Source of the DNA: DATJPR01 sp963811705
GTDB taxonomy: Bacteria; Bacteroidota; Ignavibacteria; UBA10030; UBA6906
DNA length: 64,000 nucleotides
Assembly: GCA_963811705.1 (NCBI GenBank)
Contig: CAWESL010000007.1
Span: forward strand, 248,001-312,000
Reading direction: 5' to 3'
In this document: piece after piece, positions 44,004 through 51,606 of the stretch
How the letters are laid out: each line of letters starts with the position of its first letter
How positions within the stretch are numbered: the stretch's first letter is position 1
Made by a program: the position numbers and the translations under genes
The notes under the pieces: model-generated
Told to the model about the DNA's origin: nothing
Databases searched by the model: none
What the model saw: only the letters and a program-made list of their open reading frames with translations

Positions 44004-44543
44004 GTTACCGGAACGAGGAGTCGAAGTTCCCTTCAACATTGTCAGGGTTCTTCCCCAACAGCTTCTCGACCTGCAGACCCTGAACAGGTTAGATCAAACA
44101 AAGAGAAAAACAGTCGGAACAGAAGCGACTTCAACCGAAGTGAGGCAAAGAGGATTCCCTTCCGGTTGCCGAACCTGCAAATCAGGTACAGGCCGCAAGG
44201 TGCTCGCGATCGATGAGGTTGTTCCCGTGGTGTGCGGTCGTCCCGGGATAGACAACTGATCGATGGTGAGCTTCTTCTGCCAGCTCATGAATACGAAACG
44301 TGACACCAAAAGGTCGCTTTCCCACTGTCGGCTTCCCCCGCGGGCTGGTGGATTGAAGGCCCGAAGTGAACCCACCGTATGGATAGGGACGCAAAAAAAG
44401 CGTACTATGACAACACGGCGGAACCTATTGCAATAGCAGACCTACACGTTGCGGCCCTGTCGAGGTTCTCCCCACTCAGAATCTGAAAAATTTTTGATTA
44501 CCTTGCGTCGAACCTCACTCTCAAACTCATCAAGGAGTCTCTG
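44004..44543. other. Non-coding stretch with unrecognised relics
   Basis: No convincing gene. Minus-strand frames at 44094-44394 contain protein-like pieces (VTFRIHELAEEAHH, VVYPGTTAHHGNNLIDREHL) that look like further decayed coding sequence of unknown origin. A perfect 12-bp palindrome, CTATTGCAATAG, lies at 44425-44436, about 110 bp before the next gene. Confidence 0.45.
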
Positions 44544-44906
44544 ATGAAATACTGCATGCTCATCTTCGCCATGTTGTTGCTCGTGTCTGTGGGTACCTGT
44601 TTTGCCTCCGATATCGATGGTAAGTGGACCGGCAAGATGCAGGGTCCCAATGGCGAACAGGATATGACATTCACGTTCAAAGTGAGCGGTGACACCCTGT
44701 CCGGCACCGTGGGAACCCCCATGGGCGAAATGCCGATCTCCAACGGCAAAGTCAATGGAAAGACGTTCACGTTCGATGTCTCCATGGGCGATATGGTGAT
44801 CGGCCATCAGTGCACACTTGACGGTGATACGATCAACATGAAGGTGAACGGATTCGGCGGAGACCCGATGGAGATCCTGCTGAAGCGAGTCGTTGAAACG
44901 AAGTAA
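44544..44906 (+). CDS. Small secreted beta-rich protein
   Basis: A 120-residue protein with a signal peptide (1-21). The mature part has alternating beta-strand pattern: IDGKWTGKMQGPNGEQDMTFTFKV, then GDTLSGTVGTPMGEMPISNGKVNG and so on, typical of a small extracellular domain found fused or alone in Bacteroidota and Acidobacteria. No enzymatic motif is recognised. AAGGAG precedes the start. It may be monocistronic, with a hairpin terminator at 44963-44995. Confidence 0.8.
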   Translation: MKYCMLIFAMLLLVSVGTCFASDIDGKWTGKMQGPNGEQDMTFTFKVSGDTLSGTVGTPMGEMPISNGKVNGKTFTFDVSMGDMVIGHQCTLDGDTINMKVNGFGGDPMEILLKRVVETK

Positions 44907-44962
44907 GTTCTTCTGTTCCCTCAACCACGATCTAGATCGATTGCTTCGTCTTCTCGATTTCT

Positions 44963-44995
44963 CACTGCACTCCCCCACCTGGATGGAGTGCAGTG
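44963..44995 (+). terminator. Hairpin terminator after small secreted protein gene
   Basis: CACTGCACTCC (44963-44973) pairs perfectly with GGAGTGCAGTG (44985-44995), 11-base loop, followed by GGCCTTTC. Confidence 0.65.
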
Positions 44996-45086
44996 GGCCT
45001 TTCGAGTCTACCGGACATTGCAGCTTCTCTGAGAATCTCCGGAACCATTCGTTGTAGAAAACGTACTCCATCAAGGAAACCAGCAC

Positions 45087-46649
45087 GTGAAACAGACACC
45101 GTTCTCCGTCGCGATGCTTGTGATGTTCATCGTCGCACTTGGCCAGGCCCAGCAGCCCGCGCCGGTGAAAGTCGACGGTGGTATGGTGCAGGGAATATCT
45201 GAGGAGGGGCTGACAGTCTACAGGGGCATTCCGTTCGCCGCGCCGCCTGTCGGTGACCTCCGGTGGCGTCCTCCTCAACCCCCCGCGAAATGGGAAGGCG
45301 TGCGCGAGGCGACGAAGTTCGCACCCGGTCCGATACAGGGATGGAAAGTGCCGTCAGGGACAAGCGAGGACTGTCTGTACCTGAATGTCTGGACTCCGGC
45401 GAAATCCTCGGCCGACCGCATCCCCGTGCTTGTCTGGATCTACGGCGGCGGATTTGCCGGAGGGTCCACGGCCGAACCGGTGTACGGCGGAGAGAACCTG
45501 GCCAGAAAAGGCGTGGTGCTCGTGAGCATCGCCTATCGCGTCGGCCAGCTCGGATTCCTGGCACACCCGGAGTTGAGCGCCGAGAGCCCGAATCATGTTT
45601 CGGGTAACTACGGTCTTCTGGATATGATCGCGGGGCTTCAGTGGGTACAGAAAAATGTCTCAGCGTTCGGCGGCGATCCTAAGAAGGTCACGATCTTCGG
45701 AGAATCCGCAGGAGGCATCGCCGTCAGTATGTTGTGCGCTTCGCCACTGGCCAACGGCCTGTTCCACGGCGCCATTTCGGAAAGCGGCGGCTCGTTCGGT
45801 CCTCCCCGGCTCACCACATATCCCGGTGAGAACCTGAAACGCCTTGCTGATGCGGAACGTGCAGGGAAGGCGTACCTGGACAGCGCGAAGGTTTCGTCCA
45901 TCGCGGAATTGCGAAAGCTCAGCGCCGACAAGCTGCCGGCAGGCCGGGGACTCGGCATGGCATGGCCGATCATCGATGGATACGTGATTCCCGACGATCA
46001 ATACAAACTCTATGAGGCGGGCCAGTTCAATGACACACCGATCCTGGTGGGCTATAACTCGGACGAGGGCGCAAGCTTCATGCCTGCCCGCACGCCGGAG
46101 GATTACATCGCCAGTGTGGAGAAGCGCTATGGTCCTTTCGCGGATAAACTTCTGAAGGCATACCCCGTCGGCTCCGGCACGGTTCCCAAGACCGCGCGCG
46201 ACCTGATGCGCGATGCGGCGTTCGGCTGGCAGACGTGGATCTGGGCACGACTTCAGTCGAAGATGGGAAAATCCAAGGCATTCTATTACTACTTCGATCA
46301 ACATCCGGACTTTCCGGCTGACTCGCCAAAGGCAGGGCACGGCTCTCCGCACGGCCAGGATGTCGGCTTCGTGTTCCAGCATCTCAATCCTTCGAGCCCG
46401 GAAGCAACGAGTACCGACCAGGCAATCTCCGAAGCGATGGCTACCTGCTGGACGGACTTCGCCAAGCACGGAGATCCGAACGGCGAGGGTGTCCCTTCAT
46501 GGCCGGCGTTCAGCGATGCGAACCCGGTGGTGATGTACTTCAGTCAGACTCCGCATACGGGCCCGGTACCGAGCGCCGCGTCACTCAAGGTCCTTGACGC
46601 CTATTTCTCATGGCGGCGCAGCCCTGAAGGCGAGGCCTGGGCAAAATAG
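45087..46649 (+). CDS. Secreted type-B carboxylesterase, copy 1
   Basis: A 520-residue exported alpha/beta hydrolase of the carboxylesterase type-B family. Signal peptide about 1-21. VYRGIPFAAPPVGDLRWRPP, SEDCLYLNVWTP, the oxyanion-hole VWIYGGGF, and the catalytic Ser in FGESAGG are all present; the C-terminal His lies near GSPHGQDVGFVF. Such enzymes hydrolyse carboxylic esters, possibly acetyl or feruloyl groups of hemicellulose here; substrate not readable. The neighbouring gene 12 bp downstream is a paralogue, so the pair arose by tandem duplication. Confidence 0.88.
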   Translation: MKQTPFSVAMLVMFIVALGQAQQPAPVKVDGGMVQGISEEGLTVYRGIPFAAPPVGDLRWRPPQPPAKWEGVREATKFAPGPIQGWKVPSGTSEDCLYLNVWTPAKSSADRIPVLVWIYGGGFAGGSTAEPVYGGENLARKGVVLVSIAYRVGQLGFLAHPELSAESPNHVSGNYGLLDMIAGLQWVQKNVSAFGGDPKKVTIFGESAGGIAVSMLCASPLANGLFHGAISESGGSFGPPRLTTYPGENLKRLADAERAGKAYLDSAKVSSIAELRKLSADKLPAGRGLGMAWPIIDGYVIPDDQYKLYEAGQFNDTPILVGYNSDEGASFMPARTPEDYIASVEKRYGPFADKLLKAYPVGSGTVPKTARDLMRDAAFGWQTWIWARLQSKMGKSKAFYYYFDQHPDFPADSPKAGHGSPHGQDVGFVFQHLNPSSPEATSTDQAISEAMATCWTDFAKHGDPNGEGVPSWPAFSDANPVVMYFSQTPHTGPVPSAASLKVLDAYFSWRRSPEGEAWAK

Positions 46650-46661
46650 GGAGACCTTCGA

Positions 46662-48200
46662 ATGAAGACTATGATGCTTTTCTGTGCGATGATCACCGCC
46701 GGGCTTGTTATTGCACAACAACCGGCACCGGTGAAGATCGAGAGCGGATTGTTGCAGGGGACATCGGAGGACGGGGTCACGATCTACCGAGGGGTTCCGT
46801 TCGCGGCTCCGCCCGTTGGCGATTTGCGCTGGCGCGCACCGCGTCCCCCGGCAGCCTGGAACGGAGTACGCAAGGCGGATGCATTTGCGCCGAATCCTGT
46901 GCAGGAGATGCGGGATTCGTTCGGACCGTGGACGGCGGAATATCAACCGCAGGGGGGAGTGAGCGAAGACTGTCTCTACTTGAACATCTGGACAGGAGCG
47001 ATATCGTCGGGAGAGAATCGTCCGGTGATGGTGTACATTCCGGGCGGCGCATTCACCGGTGGATCGGGCAATTGTCCGGTATACAATGGCAAGAACCTTG
47101 CGAAGAAAGGGCTGGTTGTTGTGACGATCAACTACCGGGTAGGCGTGTTGGGATTTCTCGCGCTTCCGGAGCTTACGAAGGAATCGAAGCACAACGCCTC
47201 CGGCAACTACGGGCTGCTGGACCAGATGGCAGCGCTCCAATGGATCAAGAGGAACATCGCGGCGTTCGGCGGCGATCCGACCCGCGTAACAATTATGGGA
47301 CAGTCGGCGGGCGCGGCGTCAGTGCACTACCTGACAGGGTCGCCACTCGCCAAGGGACTCTTTCTTCGAGCAATCGCTCAAAGCGGCTCCTACCTCCCAA
47401 TCGGCCCGGGGGAAAGTCTTGCGTCGGCTGAGCAAACCGGGGTACGGTTCGCCAAAGGCAAGGGCGCCGCTTCATTGGCTTCACTGAGAGCGATGCCGGC
47501 GGCCGAGGTGACCTCTCCTACAAAAGAAGAATTCCACTTTCTCCCGATCGTCGACGGATGGTTTCTACCGAAGAGTGTGGATGAGATCTTTGCAGCCGGC
47601 GAGCAAAGCGATGTTGCCACTCTTACCGGCTGGGTCGCGGACGAAGGAAGCTACACTGATGACTATGGCAAGGTCCCCGCGGAAGAATTCGTGAAACGGG
47701 TGAGACAACAGATTGGGACTCAAGCGGACGTCATTCTGCCCTTCTTTCCGACGACAACGAAAGCCGAAGCCGCAGAGTCCCAGAAGGCATTTGCTCGTGA
47801 GATGGCCATGATTACGATGTTCGAGTGGGCCGAGAAGCGCGGAACGACCGGCAAGACGACTGTGTACACGTACCTCTTCACGCATCCGCAACCCGGAGCC
47901 ACAAAAGAACGTTATCAGACCTTCCATTCATCCGAACTGCCGTACGTTTTTGACAATCTGAAACAATCACCCCGACCATGGACTGCGGAAGACGCGAAGA
48001 TCGCCGAGACAATGTCGGCCTACTGGACGAACTTTATCGCAACGGGAGATCCTAATGGCAAGGGATTGGCGCGGTGGCCAACATTCAGGGAAATCCCCGA
48101 CGAGACTATGGAATTGGGCGACACGATGGGACCACGGCCAATTGCGAGCCGAGAGAAAATCGAAGCGATCAAAAAGATGTGGCAGGATGCGGCACACTAG
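46662..48200 (+). CDS. Secreted type-B carboxylesterase, copy 2
   Basis: A 512-residue paralogue of the preceding gene: signal peptide about 1-19, IYRGVPFAAPPVGDLRWRAP, SEDCLYLNIWTG, VYIPGGAF as oxyanion hole, and catalytic Ser in MGQSAGAAS. The Glu of the usual GESAG is replaced by Gln, as in several bacterial relatives. The candidate C-terminal His is in FHSSELPYVF. It is 12 bp after copy 1 and probably co-transcribed. Ester substrate unknown; plant-wall acyl esters are inferred from context. Confidence 0.88.
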   Translation: MKTMMLFCAMITAGLVIAQQPAPVKIESGLLQGTSEDGVTIYRGVPFAAPPVGDLRWRAPRPPAAWNGVRKADAFAPNPVQEMRDSFGPWTAEYQPQGGVSEDCLYLNIWTGAISSGENRPVMVYIPGGAFTGGSGNCPVYNGKNLAKKGLVVVTINYRVGVLGFLALPELTKESKHNASGNYGLLDQMAALQWIKRNIAAFGGDPTRVTIMGQSAGAASVHYLTGSPLAKGLFLRAIAQSGSYLPIGPGESLASAEQTGVRFAKGKGAASLASLRAMPAAEVTSPTKEEFHFLPIVDGWFLPKSVDEIFAAGEQSDVATLTGWVADEGSYTDDYGKVPAEEFVKRVRQQIGTQADVILPFFPTTTKAEAAESQKAFAREMAMITMFEWAEKRGTTGKTTVYTYLFTHPQPGATKERYQTFHSSELPYVFDNLKQSPRPWTAEDAKIAETMSAYWTNFIATGDPNGKGLARWPTFREIPDETMELGDTMGPRPIASREKIEAIKKMWQDAAH

Positions 48201-48216
48201 CGTACCCATGCCCGAC

Positions 48217-48460
48217 ATGAGCAAGAAGACTCCGGATCTCTTCCTTTTCGGAGTATTCAGCTCCGGTCTTTTCGGCGGGATAGGTCGGCAACCTGCAGAG
48301 TCATTTGATCCTGAGAACATTATCACCGGTATTCTCCATGGCTGTGGGTGAGCAGGGTCCGGAACTGGAGCCCACTCGAGAGATGGTTCGGACCATGAAG
48401 AGCAAAGGGCTGAGGGTTGAGTTCGCGTCGTTTCCCGGAAGCCATGAATGGCAGGGATGA
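48217..48460 (+). pseudogene. Frameshifted C-terminus of a CE1-type esterase
   Basis: 48217-48351 encodes LFLFGVFSSGLFGG, a stretch after the nucleophile elbow in CE1/esterase-D-like enzymes. A +1 shift near 48340 then gives AVGEQGPELEPTREMVRTM and VEFASFPGSHEWQG with the catalytic His, followed by a stop. The intact neighbour downstream ends similarly (AHEWQSWRRSLREFAPLLF). The N-terminal half is gone, and the 48201-48519 gap contains nothing else. Confidence 0.75.
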
Positions 48461-48519
48461 GAGAGGGTCAATTGAAGTGCTGTCGACTGTCTCAAAAGCG
48501 CACACAAGGAGACCTCCTA

Positions 48520-49704
48520 ATGAGACGAACATTGCTGTTTGCCCTGGTGAGCGTCATAGCGGTTTACGGGATGTGTTTGGCCCAAACGGGCCAGGCTTTG
48601 CTTGGTTCACATCCATCAGACACAGCGTTTGCCTCACCATATAATATCTATGGAGCGGCATTTCCACGGATCGAACCTGATTCACGAGTGACCTTCCACT
48701 TCAGAGCTCCCAACGCAAAAAGGGTGCAGGTCGCAATCGCCAACGTTCCTTACGACCTGGTCAAGGGCGATGATGGCGTGTGGACGTACACCAGCGAACC
48801 GCAGGACAAAGGTTATCACAACTATTGGATGATCGTCGATAGCGCAATCGTCATTGATCCCGCCACCAACGGATTCATCGGTTACGGGCACCTGTGCAAT
48901 GGCTTCGAAATCCCCGATCCGGACGGCGGTTTTTATGATCTGAAGGATGTGCCGCATGGCGACGTGCTCGTCGAGAACTACTTTTCAAAAACAATCAATT
49001 CGTGGCGACATATTTTCGTCTACACACCTCCCGGGTATGAGGCAAACACTTCCGCACGATATCCGGTGCTCTATCTTCAGCACGGCGGAGGCGAGGATGA
49101 GCGAGTGTGGATAGAAATGGGAAGGACCAATGTCATACTCGACAACCTCATCGCTGAGGGGAAAGTCAAACCCTTCATCGTGGTGATGGAATCCAGTGCG
49201 GCCTACAAGCCGGGGGAAGTCCCTCCCCAGCCGCCGCCTCCCGGACCAAGACCAGCTGGCCAACCCGGCGCGGCCGTTCGTCCACGCATGGTGTTCTCGT
49301 TTGAAACGTACAAAGAAGTTATGATCAACGACCTCATTCCCTACGTTGATACCAAATTCAGGACGTTAACTGACGGTCCACACCGTGCCATGGCCGGTTT
49401 GTCGATGGGAACGTTCGTGACCAGACAGGTCGCTCTGGCGAATCTCGACAAGTTCTCGTATTTCGGTATTTTCAGCGGGGGAACCATTGCGCCGGCGGAT
49501 ATTACTGACAAGACGAAAGTCAGACTTATATTCATGAGTTTTGGCAGTCGTGAAAGAGGCGCCGATGGTCTCAAAAACGCAGCGGAGGTCCTCCAGCAAG
49601 CGGGTATCAACGGTGTCTCCTATGTTTCTCCCCTTACCGCTCATGAATGGCAATCATGGAGACGAAGCTTACGTGAATTCGCTCCACTCCTGTTTAAAGA
49701 CTGA
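48520..49704 (+). CDS. Secreted CE1-like acyl esterase with N-terminal E-set domain
   Basis: A 394-residue exported protein. Signal peptide about 1-22; an E-set/CBM48-like domain about 30-130 (RVTFHFRAPNAKRVQVAI, VWTYTSEPQDKGYHNYW); and an esterase-D-like alpha/beta hydrolase from about 145, with HIFVYTPPGYEANTSARYPVLYLQHGGGE, catalytic Ser in AGLSMG and His in AHEWQSWR. This combination is common in feruloyl and acetyl-xylan esterases. A proline-rich loop (PPQPPPPGPRP) interrupts the domain. AAGGAG lies 8 bp before the ATG at 48520; the longer frame upstream lacks support. Confidence 0.88.
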   Translation: MRRTLLFALVSVIAVYGMCLAQTGQALLGSHPSDTAFASPYNIYGAAFPRIEPDSRVTFHFRAPNAKRVQVAIANVPYDLVKGDDGVWTYTSEPQDKGYHNYWMIVDSAIVIDPATNGFIGYGHLCNGFEIPDPDGGFYDLKDVPHGDVLVENYFSKTINSWRHIFVYTPPGYEANTSARYPVLYLQHGGGEDERVWIEMGRTNVILDNLIAEGKVKPFIVVMESSAAYKPGEVPPQPPPPGPRPAGQPGAAVRPRMVFSFETYKEVMINDLIPYVDTKFRTLTDGPHRAMAGLSMGTFVTRQVALANLDKFSYFGIFSGGTIAPADITDKTKVRLIFMSFGSRERGADGLKNAAEVLQQAGINGVSYVSPLTAHEWQSWRRSLREFAPLLFKD

Positions 49705-49757
49705 TCAACCACCAACAGACCAAACCTTCGAATCATTCAGGAATGCACTTGACCACC

Positions 49758-50996
49758 ATGAGAGCATCCATCCTGCAGACGTTCTGTTCCTGCATCCTGA
49801 TCGGGACGGCATGTGCCGTCGCCGGGACGAATCCCTCGCGGTTTGACTTCACCGGCCCGCGTGACCCGTCGCTTATTCGGGGTTTCAACTATACTCCTGC
49901 CAATGGCGTCACACCACGGCATCATGTCGACTGGTGGTTACATTACGATTCCGCCACAATCGAGTTTGATCTGAACCTTGCCAAGCGGCTCAATCTGAAT
50001 CAGGTCCGCGTGTTTGTCCCCTACGCGCTCTACTCCGAGGACAAGGATGCTCTTCCGACTCAGCTACGCCACTTCGTGCGCGAGTGTTACAAACGTGGGA
50101 TCGGGGTGATGCCAGTCGTGGGAAGCGGCCCCTGGATCAAGGACACAACACAGCGGCCCAAGGGAAGAGAATGGGTCCAGTTCCTCGTGAACGCGATATC
50201 CAATGAACCGGGATTGGCGATGTGGGACGCGATGAACGAACCCGACTGGCCGCCGACACCGGCAGAGATGGTTCGCGTGAAATTCGAAAATGCCAGGTTC
50301 ATGGCCAGGACATTTCGCGCGATTGATCCGAATACGCCGGTAACGATCGGAATGGCATTTGTTGACGGTATGATTGATCTCGCGGACGATGTGGATGTCC
50401 TCCAGTTTCACGACTACATGCAGACACGCGAAGAAATCAGAAACAACATAACGCGCGCGAAAGAATTTGCCGCGAAGGCCAAGAAGCCGCTGATCAACGG
50501 CGAGATTGGCTGCATTGGGCGTGCGAATCCCTACGATATCACCCTTCAGGAACACATGAATGCGAAAGTGGGATGGTATATCTGGGAGTTAATGATTGTC
50601 CGCGAAGGCTGGGGTCGCATCCACGGCGTATTTTATGAGGATGGAACCGTTCGCGATCCCTCGATCGCCGCTGCGATCATGGGGTTCTTCCGCAAACGGT
50701 CCGCGGATATCCTTCCGGCTGTCCCTGACAGTGAAGGGTGGGTCTCGAGAATTGTCGACAGCAGCAAATCCTGGCTGATCAACCCCAAGAGAACCTGGAA
50801 GGATGGGTTGGACATTGCGGAGATATCCGCCAATCTCCTGGAATCAGCGGAACTTGCTCCGATGAGAATTCCTCCAACATGGGAGGTGGAGAGATTGAGG
50901 ACAGGGGAAGTAAACATGAAGGCCCTGGAAGAGATCATTTTCCGATTCAACAAGCAGCTGGAACCATATCGATTGCCCAGGACCCAACGGCAGTAA
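49758..50996 (+). CDS. Secreted GH5-like clan GH-A hydrolase
   Basis: About 412 residues: signal peptide about 1-23, then a TIM barrel starting IRGFNYTPANG. The predicted acid/base Glu is in WDAMNEPDWP and the nucleophile Glu in LINGEIGCIGR, the clan A pattern closest to GH5 cellulase-type enzymes. Substrate (glucan, mannan or xylan side) is not readable. An ATG at 49743 is an alternative start, five codons upstream. It follows the CE1-like esterase and may be co-transcribed with it. Confidence 0.78.
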   Translation: MRASILQTFCSCILIGTACAVAGTNPSRFDFTGPRDPSLIRGFNYTPANGVTPRHHVDWWLHYDSATIEFDLNLAKRLNLNQVRVFVPYALYSEDKDALPTQLRHFVRECYKRGIGVMPVVGSGPWIKDTTQRPKGREWVQFLVNAISNEPGLAMWDAMNEPDWPPTPAEMVRVKFENARFMARTFRAIDPNTPVTIGMAFVDGMIDLADDVDVLQFHDYMQTREEIRNNITRAKEFAAKAKKPLINGEIGCIGRANPYDITLQEHMNAKVGWYIWELMIVREGWGRIHGVFYEDGTVRDPSIAAAIMGFFRKRSADILPAVPDSEGWVSRIVDSSKSWLINPKRTWKDGLDIAEISANLLESAELAPMRIPPTWEVERLRTGEVNMKALEEIIFRFNKQLEPYRLPRTQRQ

Positions 50997-51157
50997 CATT
51001 ACAACCAGCGACACGCTCACGGTAGAAAGTTTCACGGCGTGATTCACTTGAAGTGCGATGTCGCTTTGTTGCTTCCCCAACATTTCACCCGGCACTGACC
51101 TCTCCTCGTCTTCGCTCCGCGGGGGCCCCTTCATTTCCATCGCTCGCGGCCGACTCG

Positions 51158-51469
51158 TCAGGGGGCAACCGTCATCCGTGACAGCTTTGACAGAATGGAA
51201 TGGAGTATCTTCACGTTTGCTGCCCTTCTGAAGAGGATTAGGGCACTAACAATCAGAAGAATGCCTCCAACGAAGTTGGGCAGTCCCACAGTGTATACTG
51301 CAGAATCCGTCATGTTCCTGGTCAGGTAGAGCGCCGTCCCGGCGAGAAGAAGACCCCCAACGAGAAGAAGGAGATTGGCCGATAAGCGCATAGAACGAAT
51401 GCCCCGGAATTGACCGGTGAGGAAACCGTCCAGGTAGGACTGCTCGTCCGGCGTGAGTGCAGAATTCAT
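51158..51469 (-). CDS. Small membrane protein
   Basis: A 103-residue protein with two hydrophobic helices, about residues 28-48 (NLLLLVGGLLLAGTALYL) and 61-82 (VGLPNFVGGILLIVSALILF), a soluble N-terminus and a basic C-terminal tail. The start at 51469 is supported by GGAGGGA upstream on the minus strand. No family was recognised. It stands alone between convergent and co-directional neighbours, so context gives no hint of function. Confidence 0.65.
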   Translation of the reverse strand: MNSALTPDEQSYLDGFLTGQFRGIRSMRLSANLLLLVGGLLLAGTALYLTRNMTDSAVYTVGLPNFVGGILLIVSALILFRRAANVKILHSILSKLSRMTVAP

Positions 51470-51606
51470 ATCATCCCTCCCTTTTGTGAAATTGGACTCA
51501 AGACAAAGAAAGACTTCCGCCTCGCTTCCTCGAATCTTCGTCTATAATGCTTGTGCGCGACTGGCAGTTACTCCCTGATCCGTTGTGTCGCCGGAGTCGG
51601 GAGCCG

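Noticed and set aside
44094..44394. Two small minus-strand frames as genes
   Set aside because: No start signal or domain; protein-like pieces fall in two frames, consistent with decayed sequence.
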